Positions 16,074 through 25,782 of a stretch of DNA of 64,000 nt are shown piece by piece. The stretch's first letter is position 1. Each line of letters begins with the position of its first letter. Below the pieces are notes generated by a model. That model was given only the letters and a program-made list of their open reading frames with translations. It was not told the DNA's origin and searched no databases. The stretch spans positions 1 to 64,000 of the forward strand of contig JAIJLI010000001.1 of assembly GCA_022722495.1 (NCBI GenBank), written 5' to 3'. A program made the translations under genes and the position numbers. The stretch comes from Dialister sp. (GTDB lineage Bacteria > Bacillota > Negativicutes > Veillonellales > Dialisteraceae).

Positions 16074-19000
16074 TCAGAAACTAACACTCACATCCTCGGA
16101 ATACATCGTCTCACCATCCTTGATTTGCGCTTCACATTGAAATGTTACGCTACCTATCTTGAATGCTGCACCGCCCAAATCTTCATAGGTCAAATCAGCC
16201 GACAATCCGCTGTTGGCGTGAGAGAGTGCCCATTTGTTGTCTGCCGCTGGGTTTCCGCTATCTCTAGTCCACACAATATTAACCATGGAGTCGGTCACGT
16301 CTTGATTGTAGAGTCTTCCAACCACTGATAGAGTAGTGAAAACCTTCCAAGAGCCATCAGCATTCGTTGCCATAAGGTCGTTCAGGCGAAAGTTCCACAG
16401 CTTCGATGATAGCATTTCGAGCGTGAAGTAAGGATTGCCTTCAACGAATGCCCAAGCGGTAGATGAGTATGTCGGCGGCTTTATTGTCTTGTCTTCGAGG
16501 CATTGCCACTTACAGCCGAGATAATAGACCGTATCAATCGTTCGGTCGCCATTGCGGTAAGGGTTATCGCCTTGCGCCACCGCCAAGCTCCAAACTCCTC
16601 TGTCTCTTGTCGTGTAGATTGGGTTGCCCTGATAGTCTATCTGTTGGAATGATGCTGCCATCATCCACTTAGCATAGAAAGCTCCATCACGCTTGTTGGC
16701 GGTAGGGAAGTCTTGGAAGAGGAACGATAACGCATCTGGCAGCTTACCCATCGCAAGAGAGTAGTTCGTCTTGTCGATGATAGGTTTTGTAACGTGGTCG
16801 AGCCATACAAGCAATCCTTCTGATGAGGATATATACCAGCAGCTCTGTCTGTCTTCGTCCACCGCATTTCCCCAGCGTATCAGCCTTGCAAGCTCACAAG
16901 GTGGATAGTTCTTCTTGCTAGGACATTCATCATCGGGATAGCATACAACTGTGATGGTGTTCGTTACCGTGTTGACCGAGAGCACTCGCAGCCACATATC
17001 ATAATACTTGCCATTTTCTGCCAAGGTATTTATGGAAGCCAAGACAACATCGTTCTCCTTGAATGCCGTGAAGTCATTATCCCATCGCTTCTGAAGCTTC
17101 AAATCATAAGTCACGTTACCGTCTTCCGTTGTCGCAGGAATCTCCACTACCGACTCAACCAGACCACTTTCCGTAAAGACAAAGTTGCTTTCCATTGCCG
17201 TCTGCCTGTTGGTAATAAGCTCCTTTGCGATGATAGAGCTTCGGGATGTGATGCTCTCAAACTCCGCATTGCCCAATCCGTCAATTCTGCCGCCAGTACC
17301 GAGGAGCATTCCCTGAATAAACTCCCCGAAGGTTGCACCTTTCTTGAACTGAGATAAGTATTCTGCTGTCAATCCTTGCAAGAACTTCTGTATCTTCTCC
17401 CAAGTTACTGTGCCCTTTGCGGTGTCATCGTTTAATTTAGAGAGATACATCTTATCGGTTATACTAGCATTAAAGCTATTGGTATTACTACCACCAACCA
17501 TACTAGATAGAGATTTAACCGCTTCTCCTTTTACTGCATCAATAATCTGCTTTGTATCACTCTTTGTAACTTCCAACGAATTTACAAGCTCAATTTCAAC
17601 TTCTGCCAGCTCATCGTTATCAACCTTTACTGAATAGTTGCTGACGAAAACTTTGTGACTAATAAGATTTCCATCGTTATCATAATCACCTTGTATCTGA
17701 ATTGACAGTTTTGCATTCTCGTTTAACTTGCTTGCAAAGTCAGGATTCTCTTGCAAGAATATGCGAGAAAACTTAACAGAGTAGTTAAATTGGTCTGTAT
17801 TGTTTTCGCTCATGTGCTTGACAAGAGCATCATCTAGTCTTTTTTCTGCTGCCGTTACAAGAACCTTTGGTGGTTTGATGCCTGTGATGACAAACAAATC
17901 TCCCTTTTGCGGTTTAAAGCCAGCACTCGCGTTTGGCATTACGATACCTAGTGTTGATGTGTCCTTCTGAACGCAAATCCAAAGTTCTTCTTTCGTTGAA
18001 TCTTGGTTTGATTTGTTATCCTCAACGTATGTGTCGTTAAGTATATAATCACCTTTGCTATTCATTTTTCCACTATCTGACTTCAAATTTCCATTTCCGT
18101 CAGTAAGTACATTGTTATAGCACTTATTATTTGCACTATCCCAATAACACCCGATAACAAATGAGCAAGCAGGACATCCATTACTCTTAATGAGATTTAT
18201 CTTTGCTGATTCACTAGCCAAAGCATGAGCAAATAAGTCAAATCCAAAATCACCATTAAACTTATGCAACTTTATATAGAAATAGTTATGAATATGTTTT
18301 CCATCACTATCCTTTACATCGCTATCTTCTTTATCAAAAGCAACATCTGCAATCTCTCCGAATAACTGTCCTTCCGCATTTACAATTCCCTTGATAGTTG
18401 GTTTTATACCATCAAAAGTAACAGTTCCTTGATGAGGATTTCCTTTCTTATACAAGTTTACAAACTCGTAATATCCATTACCGCTTGGCAACTTGTGGGT
18501 GTTATTCAAAGCGTAATAGAAACGCTCTGCACCTTTCGTGTTGCGATATATAGAAGGCATAAGTACCGATGATGGTGCAATCCATACTCTATCAGTAACT
18601 ATTGCCTTTACTGCATTATCCTCAGTTCCAGTATAAACCTTATTGAATCCGTATCTGTCACCATCTTTTACAAATTGATAGTCATATTCAATGCAATTTG
18701 CCTCGCCGATTTCACTTACATTAATACCAGCATCACCATAAGGAATGTACTTGTCTCCATTCTTCCATTCGTATTCCGATTTTGACTCGTATAAGAACTC
18801 AATACTTCCGCTAAAAGCTGCATTCCAACTATCCGCGCCATAAAAGTCATTAATGCCAGCACTATTTTTGTACACCTTGCATTTGTAAGAAAACTCAGAT
18901 TCTATAGATAATGTGAAATCTCCATCCTCTTCAAATGTGTATGTAGCAACACTTCCAAAACTCGTCTTATTAGAGATAGTCTTGTACAACTCTTTTCCTT

Positions 19001-20180
19001 TGAATATATATATGCTCTTGACGGCATTACCAACGTTTGTTATATAGTCTTTTCTCGAAACAGAACTATTTAATTCGGAGATAAAATTCAAGTTTGTCAA
19101 ATCTACCGACTGCCCCTTAATCGCGCTGATTGGAATACTAAACGAAAATCGACAAGTAACCGTTGGGTTAGACTGATTATCAGCTTGTGTTAAGTTAGAT
19201 GGAGTGGTAAATCTATCGAATGTATGTGAGCTTACATCTACACTTCCATTGTAACTTTTTCCTTCCTTGCTTTTATAAAGGATAAGAGTATCATTATATC
19301 TTGAATCTTTAAGGAACTTTGATAATTCTACACTAACTTTATCCTTGCTGATATTCTCTGTATTGAACACTGCCTCGCCAAACTCGTCATCATTAGGATA
19401 ATAATATGGCAGGTTATCAGATGAACCGTAACCTGTTATCATATCAACTATCTTATAGTTCGCATTCTCCTTAGATACAGATATAAGGGCATCACTACTA
19501 CCATATTTAATAGGTGTATCGGTTAAGTCGTGCTGTACCTTTCCGACATGACAAACGTTGCCAACCCAATAATAATCAAGCTCAAAAGTTGTGTTGATAA
19601 GTTGTAAAACATCAGTCAAATATTGGTCTTCAAATGATACTTCCTTAACTTCATCTGTTCCATATCCTTCGTCAACAACAACGTAATATCCCTTGTATTC
19701 TTCTGTAGGACGATACAATCCACAATATGCCATTGAACTATTGATGCGAGCAACAAACTCATGGATAGTTCCACCAAACGTGAACTTTGTCTGATTTGAG
19801 CGGTATCTGTCTTTGTTCTGTGTATCAACATCATCAACGACAACATCAAAGAACAGAGTGTTATCAAGCAATTCTCTTCTAGATGTGAAAGTGATTTCAC
19901 ACTTCCACATTCTAGACGAATTATCCTTTGTAGAGTTTGGCGTATAGGACGCAAAGAATCTATCGCCATTGTACTCCACGAACTCTTCCTTCTTCCATTG
20001 CAAAGGCTCAGAAGAATATATTGTAGCAGTAAGGGTAGGAGCACCACCCATACGCTTTGCATCGTAGGTATATGATGATACAATAGCAGGGTTAGCTTCC
20101 GATGGGAACAAACCGATAATTTCATTACCAGTGTTCTCATCGTAAGCCAACTTTTGTATGTATAATGATTTTGCCTTCAT
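16074..20180 (-). CDS. Large tail-tip/baseplate protein (1,368 aa)
   Basis: This is the largest leftward gene. The N-terminal ~250 residues (SEANPAIVSSYTYDAKRMGG, later WKCEITFTSRRELLDNT) resemble the hub-type tail proteins of Gram-positive-like siphophages that form the tail tip; the middle holds many beta segments, and the C-terminal third (FGEFIQGMLLGTGGRIDGLG onward) resembles fibre-like regions. Such proteins cap the tube and carry the fibres. It abuts the portal gene by 2 nt on one side and the 414-aa gene on the other. I see no clear peptidase or lysozyme motif. Confidence 0.72.
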   Translation of the reverse strand: MKAKSLYIQKLAYDENTGNEIIGLFPSEANPAIVSSYTYDAKRMGGAPTLTATIYSSEPLQWKKEEFVEYNGDRFFASYTPNSTKDNSSRMWKCEITFTSRRELLDNTLFFDVVVDDVDTQNKDRYRSNQTKFTFGGTIHEFVARINSSMAYCGLYRPTEEYKGYYVVVDEGYGTDEVKEVSFEDQYLTDVLQLINTTFELDYYWVGNVCHVGKVQHDLTDTPIKYGSSDALISVSKENANYKIVDMITGYGSSDNLPYYYPNDDEFGEAVFNTENISKDKVSVELSKFLKDSRYNDTLILYKSKEGKSYNGSVDVSSHTFDRFTTPSNLTQADNQSNPTVTCRFSFSIPISAIKGQSVDLTNLNFISELNSSVSRKDYITNVGNAVKSIYIFKGKELYKTISNKTSFGSVATYTFEEDGDFTLSIESEFSYKCKVYKNSAGINDFYGADSWNAAFSGSIEFLYESKSEYEWKNGDKYIPYGDAGINVSEIGEANCIEYDYQFVKDGDRYGFNKVYTGTEDNAVKAIVTDRVWIAPSSVLMPSIYRNTKGAERFYYALNNTHKLPSGNGYYEFVNLYKKGNPHQGTVTFDGIKPTIKGIVNAEGQLFGEIADVAFDKEDSDVKDSDGKHIHNYFYIKLHKFNGDFGFDLFAHALASESAKINLIKSNGCPACSFVIGCYWDSANNKCYNNVLTDGNGNLKSDSGKMNSKGDYILNDTYVEDNKSNQDSTKEELWICVQKDTSTLGIVMPNASAGFKPQKGDLFVITGIKPPKVLVTAAEKRLDDALVKHMSENNTDQFNYSVKFSRIFLQENPDFASKLNENAKLSIQIQGDYDNDGNLISHKVFVSNYSVKVDNDELAEVEIELVNSLEVTKSDTKQIIDAVKGEAVKSLSSMVGGSNTNSFNASITDKMYLSKLNDDTAKGTVTWEKIQKFLQGLTAEYLSQFKKGATFGEFIQGMLLGTGGRIDGLGNAEFESITSRSSIIAKELITNRQTAMESNFVFTESGLVESVVEIPATTEDGNVTYDLKLQKRWDNDFTAFKENDVVLASINTLAENGKYYDMWLRVLSVNTVTNTITVVCYPDDECPSKKNYPPCELARLIRWGNAVDEDRQSCWYISSSEGLLVWLDHVTKPIIDKTNYSLAMGKLPDALSFLFQDFPTANKRDGAFYAKWMMAASFQQIDYQGNPIYTTRDRGVWSLAVAQGDNPYRNGDRTIDTVYYLGCKWQCLEDKTIKPPTYSSTAWAFVEGNPYFTLEMLSSKLWNFRLNDLMATNADGSWKVFTTLSVVGRLYNQDVTDSMVNIVWTRDSGNPAADNKWALSHANSGLSADLTYEDLGGAAFKIGSVTFQCEAQIKDGETMYSEDVSVSF

Positions 20181-20182
20181 GT

Positions 20183-21718
20183 TTATTCTTTATTGTTGTC
20201 TGTATTCTTTGTCCTTGCGGTAATCTCAGCTTGTTTTTCGGCACGTTCATCTGCCTCTTCTTGCTGAGTCTGCAATCTTACTTCCTCGTCAGGTGCAGAA
20301 ACAGTATTCTTTTCAACACCAGTCTTAGTAGAAATCAAACCTGCACCGCTCAATGTACAAAGCATCTGATTCCATGCACTTTCATCGAATGGCTGCCAAG
20401 GCTTAAATGATGTACTGATTCTCATCTGCTTAAACTCAGTAATTGCAGTAGGATTCTCACCGCTTGCAACCAACTGCTTTGCCAGTCCTTCCTTGAATAG
20501 TCTTGAATGTTTGCTAACGAAATTCTGCCATTCAATAGCTGCATTACTAGCCTCCTCAATATCCAAAGAGCGCGTCATTTGAATTGCCAAACCGCTTATA
20601 TCGCCACTAGACTTAATATCCTTCGGCAAGATAAATGTACATCCTGTAGCAATCTGCAATTGGTCGAGAATTGACTGCATGAACTCAATCATGTTTTGTG
20701 GAGAAGGTGGAGTTTTGAACTCTGCACTACCATTTCCCTCAATGCTTGTATCATTCAGAATTATAGAACCAGCAATCTTCTTTGCGGTTTCATTGAGCTT
20801 ACCCTTGATGTAAAGGATTCCCCATCCATGTCGTTTCTGGATGACCGCAAACAGATTATATATAATCTCGAATAGCTCGATAAGGTCTTGACCGTTATTC
20901 CAAGCAACATCACCACGTTTTGTAATAAGTGGACTTTCTGAGAATCCATGCACTTCCTTGCTTTCCAAACACCATCCTTTCAGTACTTCGTTTGTATCAA
21001 CGTCTTGAACGAATACATCTGTGAAATGATAATGATATGTCTTATCGTATGCATCAATGTGTCTTATATTGTCCTCAGTACGATAATACACGCAATCAAG
21101 AAGCGGTTCTCCGTTATCGTCTTTATGGGTGATAATCTGATAGCCATCTTCATACGAGAACAATCGGCATTTCACTTCGTTATCCTCATTCATGTAAACG
21201 AGTAATCCTACATCACCATAACTCTGCTGAATGCGTATAGCTTCCATTTCGATACCATCCTGATTCGTTTCATCCCAATGCCATTTGAAATCGGCAAAGT
21301 TCTTTTTGAGTTTATCAGTCGGATTGCTGTCATGCAGTATGTGATTGCGCTTGTTGCCACCCAAGCAGAGAGCCTTCTTGTCAACAATACGCCGTTGCAT
21401 AGGAATACCAAACTTCTTAAACTCAATCTCACAATAACTGCCATCATCAAGTTTACAGCATATAGAAGGTAAATTCGTATCAAATAATACCCTATGAGAA
21501 TAAGGGTCTAATTCCTTCGCAAAACGCTCTTGGCTAACAACTATCTTGCTGATATTCGGAAGCTGTGCCTCTTTACGGAAGTTTGTCTTAATATCTGAAC
21601 CATCAGAAGAATCATTGATGGTAATAGAGCGCGAACCTCTCAAAAACGGCTTTTTCAGAAGCAGCTTTTGTGGGTTCTCCAAAAAATTATTAATTATATC
21701 TTGTCTCTTTCTACTCAT
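20183..21718 (-). CDS. Phage portal protein
   Basis: The 511-residue product matches portal proteins of the SPP1 gp6 kind in order and composition: an N-terminal helical lead (INNFLENPQKLLLKKPFLRG), central beta-rich wing, the helix region around IELFEIIYNLFAVIQKRHGW, and a C-terminal acidic segment with Gln/Glu stretches (QQEEADERAEKQAEI). The portal is the 12-fold ring at one capsid vertex through which DNA enters and leaves. It overlaps the upstream gene by 8 nt and is followed by the tail-tip gene. Confidence 0.82.
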   Translation of the reverse strand: MSRKRQDIINNFLENPQKLLLKKPFLRGSRSITINDSSDGSDIKTNFRKEAQLPNISKIVVSQERFAKELDPYSHRVLFDTNLPSICCKLDDGSYCEIEFKKFGIPMQRRIVDKKALCLGGNKRNHILHDSNPTDKLKKNFADFKWHWDETNQDGIEMEAIRIQQSYGDVGLLVYMNEDNEVKCRLFSYEDGYQIITHKDDNGEPLLDCVYYRTEDNIRHIDAYDKTYHYHFTDVFVQDVDTNEVLKGWCLESKEVHGFSESPLITKRGDVAWNNGQDLIELFEIIYNLFAVIQKRHGWGILYIKGKLNETAKKIAGSIILNDTSIEGNGSAEFKTPPSPQNMIEFMQSILDQLQIATGCTFILPKDIKSSGDISGLAIQMTRSLDIEEASNAAIEWQNFVSKHSRLFKEGLAKQLVASGENPTAITEFKQMRISTSFKPWQPFDESAWNQMLCTLSGAGLISTKTGVEKNTVSAPDEEVRLQTQQEEADERAEKQAEITARTKNTDNNKE

Positions 21719-22301
21719 CGTTATTGTCGTTTAATGATGGTTCAACATCGTTGTTATTTTGTGAATCGTTATTCTCTTGTGGGTCAATCAAACCGAAGTG
21801 TCTGCAACAAGCCTTTCTTGAAGGCCAGTAGTTGCATTCTCTATTGGTAGTAGGGCAAACAATATCATGCTTGCTTGGTACTACGATGATTCGTTTCTGC
21901 TTCTGTGACTCTTCCATTTCAAATTTGTCATTCAGCTTTACACGTATATCAGTCTGCATCTTCAATGCATCTTTCGGTTCAAGATTTCCATCACTAAGAG
22001 CTTGGTCTATCTTGTCAAGCATTTTAAGAAGCTCGTTTTTGTTCTCTTCTTTGGTAATAGCGTTGTTATTAACATTGCCGATACCGAAAGGTTCTAGAAC
22101 ATCTAGCAGTTTCTTGAATCGTGGAGTTTCGTAGAATTTCGCTGCATCCTTTTCACTCTTACGATAAGCAAGACGATACGCTAAAGTCTTATCTTCCAAT
22201 GCGTCACATAGGATAGCAAACGCAATGTCTTTCTCATCGCATTTATCCCAGTCAATCCGCACGGATTCAAGAATCATTTTTATATTTTCTTTTTTCAGCA
22301 T
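21711..22301 (-). CDS. Hypothetical protein between terminase and portal (196 aa)
   Basis: A charged helical protein with a basic middle (KRIIVVPSKHD) and a C-terminal Cys/His cluster (CPTTNRECNYWPSRKACCRH) that could bind zinc. The N-terminal part (RLAYRKSEKDAAKFYETPRF) resembles the helical DNA-recognition part of small terminases, and position beside TerL fits. It lies downstream of TerL, whereas the small subunit is more often upstream, so I keep the call open. Confidence 0.5.
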   Translation of the reverse strand: MLKKENIKMILESVRIDWDKCDEKDIAFAILCDALEDKTLAYRLAYRKSEKDAAKFYETPRFKKLLDVLEPFGIGNVNNNAITKEENKNELLKMLDKIDQALSDGNLEPKDALKMQTDIRVKLNDKFEMEESQKQKRIIVVPSKHDIVCPTTNRECNYWPSRKACCRHFGLIDPQENNDSQNNNDVEPSLNDNNDE

Positions 22302-22312
22302 ACATTCTAAAA

Positions 22313-24976
22313 TTAATAGTACAACGTATCATCATAAATGCTCTGAGCATTAGGATTTTTGTCTTCAATTTCTTGCTCTGCAAGTCTGAATCCCTCCTGT
22401 AGCTCGCTACCATACTCCATATTCAAACATGGGTACATTCTCATTGCGCAAGGGTCGAGCAAGTCCATAGAACGGTCTTTTCCAAGATTTCGGTTCATTT
22501 CCTTCTTGCTCTGCAACTTCTTCTTTCCACTCTGCATCTTATCAAATCGAACTACCGCGCATTCTTCCATGAACTCATTCTGTATGGAAACTCTGTATTT
22601 GAGGTTTTGATGCGTATAAACCGCATTTGCAACCTTATCAGAGAAAGTAAGCTGTCCTCGCTTAATCATGTAGCTCAGTCGCAAGTAACATAGGTCTTTT
22701 ATTGTCATAGCAGACAAATAATAAATTCCCATTGCCTTTGCTGCTGATATATAAGGGATAGCATCGGGTATATAGTCATTGAAATACCTACCTGCCGTGG
22801 CATCATAGATAATATGGCTTTCTGCTACTCCCTCACTTGCCGCGAACAGCCTAGCTCTTTCTGCATTGATTCGCGGTGTCGAGTGCATAACGATTTCGTA
22901 ATTGACAACGTGGAATCCATTCCACGACAACATCAGAGTATTATCCTTTCCGTAATCTGCCAAGTCGATTGTTATCCACTTGTCACCATTTACGGCTGGG
23001 TCTTTAACGAAACAATCTCTTGCCGCTTGGCTTGGAATCGGTATATCCTCATCCTCTTCTGGGTCAACATTGAAGTTACCCTCCATAAGAGCTTGTGCCA
23101 TTCTGCCGCCCGATGCAGCTACAGAACCTAAATAGCCAGAGTTGTTTTCAAGCATCTTCTTGTTTGAACCAAGTTTACCTTGATAGAAAACAAAGCTCTT
23201 AATCATTACTTCATATCCAAAGTTGCCGCCAATGGTTTTAAGCTTTCTGTCTATATCTATTTTACATTTCTCATAGACTTCTCGCTTAGACATCCCCCAA
23301 ACAACATCCTTAACAGTCGGTCCTGCACAATAGAAATATCTGACTACACCATCACGCTCTGGGATGATAAAACCATCTGAACCAATATACCAATCAAGGA
23401 ATATTCTTGTCCAGTGGCTACGCTTCGGGTTAAGTGTTGCAAAGAACTTACCTGTAAACGTCTTGCTCTGACCTCTGTTTCGAGTCATAACGTATGAGAA
23501 AACTTCCCAAGTCATCTCCGTCAACTCGTCAATCGCAATCAAATCGTACTCCCATCCTTTCGCGCGCTCTCTCAACTTATCCATATTGGAATCGTCAAGA
23601 TACGTCAAATCGACAAACGTTCCATTCGGAAATGTAACGCGCGGATTCTCGCTCTCTCTGACTTTTACAAAATCAGCTCCGAATATCTGTTTAAACTTCT
23701 CTACGAATCCTCCACCTGCTTTTTGATTACCAAGTGAACGGCGTGAAATCATTGCACGAAAATATGGGTCGGTCATTAACGGCTCTGCCATCGCAAGTAC
23801 AAGACCATACGAGTTGTGGGTTGTAATGTAATCATCCGTGATATACAAATGCTTTTCATCATCAACCAAAATGCACTGGCACTCTGCTCTTCTTACCTTT
23901 TTGATAGACACAATCCGTGAATGGTCGTTACTTCGAGCATACTTTCTTGTTTTGTTCCGCTCATTATTGTACCTAGCTTTATGTTTCTCGCTTGTGAAGA
24001 TAATATCGTCAGTGCGTATTACTATGTCGTAAGCAACACCTTTCGTATATTTTTCTCTTCTGTCTTCTCTGCAAGAACATGTATATCCAAGACTACGACA
24101 CAGCTCAATAAATGTATCTTTAAGCCTTGCACTTGTCGTAGAGAAGCTATAACTATTATCGTATGGTTCTACATTTCCATCAGTATCAAACAGACCTGCT
24201 AACAATTCTTTGCGCTGCTTTATGCTTGCGAAGAGATAATCTTCGGGTATAAACTTGTTGTACGAGTACGTTGATAACCCAGCGTTGTCTATATAATTCC
24301 AATAATCGTCATTATGTGGCGAAAAGAAATATTTGTTATAATTTGTAATGTCTTCTCTTGTATGAATTGTATCTGATAATTGAGCAACCTTTTCTATTAT
24401 ATCTTTTTCAGAATTTGATATAACAAAACAGTGTGAATTACTTCTGCAAGACTTTGTAAGACACCCATCGCCAAGCATAACACCTAATACGTATGGCGGT
24501 ATTGGCAGTTCTTTTTCACCAAACTCTATAGCTTTGTTGTTTGGAATGAAATATTTCTTTCCTTGCGACAAACCATCAATAAGGTCTTTTGTCTGCAAAG
24601 TCATAGTCCATCCCCATTCCTTGTTATGGGAACGATACTTATGTACTTGCTTTGGAGTTCGTACCGTCCATAGATGTTCAAGACCGCATTCACACTTTCG
24701 TCCATCTAACGTTGTAAGTTCATACACATCTTTCACGCCTTGTGGAAATACAGCAATCACGGTGGCAATTCCATCAAATGGAGTCATCACCTTAGAACCA
24801 ACTTGCATATCGCCCATAGTCTGCCATCCCGATGGTGTTAATATCTTTGCGTTCAAAGGCATTTCCTTGCCCCCTCCGAGATTTCCACCACCGAAAACCA
24901 CATCGACATTGCTACTTGCAAAGGACATTTGAAATCCCTCTTGTGGTCTGATTTCTATATCTTTATTCGTGTTCAT
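22313..24976 (-). CDS. terL: Terminase large subunit with an intein in the P-loop
   Basis: The 887-codon gene encodes a packaging ATPase/nuclease interrupted by a 351-residue intein. The N-terminal extein has the adenine-binding motif (RPQEGFQ, 11-16 region) and the start of Walker A (GGGNLGGGK, 29-37). The intein covers residues 38-388. The extein resumes with SYGLV, completing Walker A as GGGKS. Walker B is DLIAIDE (478-484), and the C-terminal nuclease domain begins near KWITIDLADYGKDNT. Spliced length would be 536 residues, normal for TerL. The enzyme docks on the portal and pumps and cuts DNA. The ATG lies only 4 nt from a TATCTTTG box, so the mRNA may be nearly leaderless. Confidence 0.93.
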   Translation of the reverse strand: MNTNKDIEIRPQEGFQMSFASSNVDVVFGGGNLGGGKEMPLNAKILTPSGWQTMGDMQVGSKVMTPFDGIATVIAVFPQGVKDVYELTTLDGRKCECGLEHLWTVRTPKQVHKYRSHNKEWGWTMTLQTKDLIDGLSQGKKYFIPNNKAIEFGEKELPIPPYVLGVMLGDGCLTKSCRSNSHCFVISNSEKDIIEKVAQLSDTIHTREDITNYNKYFFSPHNDDYWNYIDNAGLSTYSYNKFIPEDYLFASIKQRKELLAGLFDTDGNVEPYDNSYSFSTTSARLKDTFIELCRSLGYTCSCREDRREKYTKGVAYDIVIRTDDIIFTSEKHKARYNNERNKTRKYARSNDHSRIVSIKKVRRAECQCILVDDEKHLYITDDYITTHNSYGLVLAMAEPLMTDPYFRAMISRRSLGNQKAGGGFVEKFKQIFGADFVKVRESENPRVTFPNGTFVDLTYLDDSNMDKLRERAKGWEYDLIAIDELTEMTWEVFSYVMTRNRGQSKTFTGKFFATLNPKRSHWTRIFLDWYIGSDGFIIPERDGVVRYFYCAGPTVKDVVWGMSKREVYEKCKIDIDRKLKTIGGNFGYEVMIKSFVFYQGKLGSNKKMLENNSGYLGSVAASGGRMAQALMEGNFNVDPEEDEDIPIPSQAARDCFVKDPAVNGDKWITIDLADYGKDNTLMLSWNGFHVVNYEIVMHSTPRINAERARLFAASEGVAESHIIYDATAGRYFNDYIPDAIPYISAAKAMGIYYLSAMTIKDLCYLRLSYMIKRGQLTFSDKVANAVYTHQNLKYRVSIQNEFMEECAVVRFDKMQSGKKKLQSKKEMNRNLGKDRSMDLLDPCAMRMYPCLNMEYGSELQEGFRLAEQEIEDKNPNAQSIYDDTLYY
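23813..24865 (-). other. Intein with LAGLIDADG homing endonuclease, class 3-like
   Basis: Residues 38-388 of the TerL precursor. It starts EMPLNAKILTPSGW, so position 1 is Glu rather than Cys, Ser or Ala. It has the block B segment CGLEHLWTV (Trp103), a block F with CILVDD (Cys368) and ends ITTHN before Ser389. Missing residue-1 nucleophile together with Trp, block-F Cys and the Thr before the terminal His-Asn is the WCT pattern of class 3 inteins. Two LAGLIDADG-type motifs (LGVMLGDG near 164-171, LLAGLFDTDG at 258-267) show an embedded homing endonuclease. Insertion splits the ATP-binding loop between Lys and Ser. Confidence 0.88.
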
Positions 24977-24980
24977 GCTG

Positions 24981-24988
24981 CAAAGATA
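24981..24988 (-). promoter_or_regulatory. TAnnTTTG promoter for terL and the leftward late genes
   Basis: CAAAGATA is TATCTTTG on the coding strand, ending 4 nt before the terL ATG at 24976. Transcription would begin at or next to the start codon. Confidence 0.6.
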
Positions 24989-25084
24989 CCTAATTTATAA
25001 TATATAATAGCGTGAAAATAATTCTATATTGGTTACGTAACAAATAGAGTTTCTAAAAACAAATAAATCAACACATTATTTAAT

Positions 25085-25092
25085 TATCTTTG
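25085..25092 (+). promoter_or_regulatory. TAnnTTTG promoter for the head and tail-shaft genes
   Basis: TATCTTTG lies 25 nt before ATG 25118. With the element at 24981 it forms a divergent pair 97 bp apart, feeding the two late arms. Confidence 0.65.
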
Positions 25093-25117
25093 CAGCAGAA
25101 TTTTAAAAATTAGTAAT

Positions 25118-25747
25118 ATGAAGTTTACAAAACAACAACTTTTAGACACCCTAAAAGCAAAGCTCACTGCAAACGGAAAACACCTTTCCATCAGTGAAAA
25201 GACAATCAAGAGTTTGAGTGATTCACACTTTGACCTCTTAGTTGGTGAAGATACAGAGTTAGATGATTTGGTGAAGAAGATTTTGCCGCAGTATGTTTCC
25301 CTTAACGGCAACTACGAGAAGGACAATGCCGACTTCATCAAGAAATGGAACGATGAGCATCCAGACATTAAGCCAAATCCAAAGGACGATGACAAAGAGC
25401 CTTCGGCTGTTGAAAAGAAGCTTTTGGAACGCTTGGAAGCTCTAGAGAAGAAGGATGCAGAGTACGAAGCATCTAAGCTTGTATCACAGAAACGTAGTGA
25501 ACTTCTCGCCAAGTTCAAGGAGAAAGGTATCAACGATAGTAAGTGGATTGACAAGTACATGAGCAAGTTGAACCTCACAAAGGATTCTGACATCGAACAG
25601 GAATTTACGGATGCAGAGGAGTTCTACAATCTCTCTCATTCGAAGCCAAACAACAACACTCCAGGTAGTGCTGGCGGTGGTGACAATGACAAGGCTGACG
25701 ATTTCTCTGATGTTGTGGGTATCGTGAACCCTGACGCAGGCGAATAA
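25118..25747 (+). CDS. Scaffold-like protein
   Basis: The 209-residue, highly charged helical protein has a Lys/Glu-rich coiled coil in the middle (EKKLLERLEALEKKDAEYEA) and an acidic Gly-rich end. Size, charge and position directly before the head-fibre and capsid genes fit a capsid scaffolding protein. The N-terminal residues 1-60 (KFTKQQLLDTLKAKLTANGK) also fit this type. No protease gene is seen next to it. Assigned by composition and order. Confidence 0.65.
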   Translation: MKFTKQQLLDTLKAKLTANGKHLSISEKTIKSLSDSHFDLLVGEDTELDDLVKKILPQYVSLNGNYEKDNADFIKKWNDEHPDIKPNPKDDDKEPSAVEKKLLERLEALEKKDAEYEASKLVSQKRSELLAKFKEKGINDSKWIDKYMSKLNLTKDSDIEQEFTDAEEFYNLSHSKPNNNTPGSAGGGDNDKADDFSDVVGIVNPDAGE

Positions 25748-25782
25748 CATTATTCATTCACTATTAAACAAATTTACAAATT

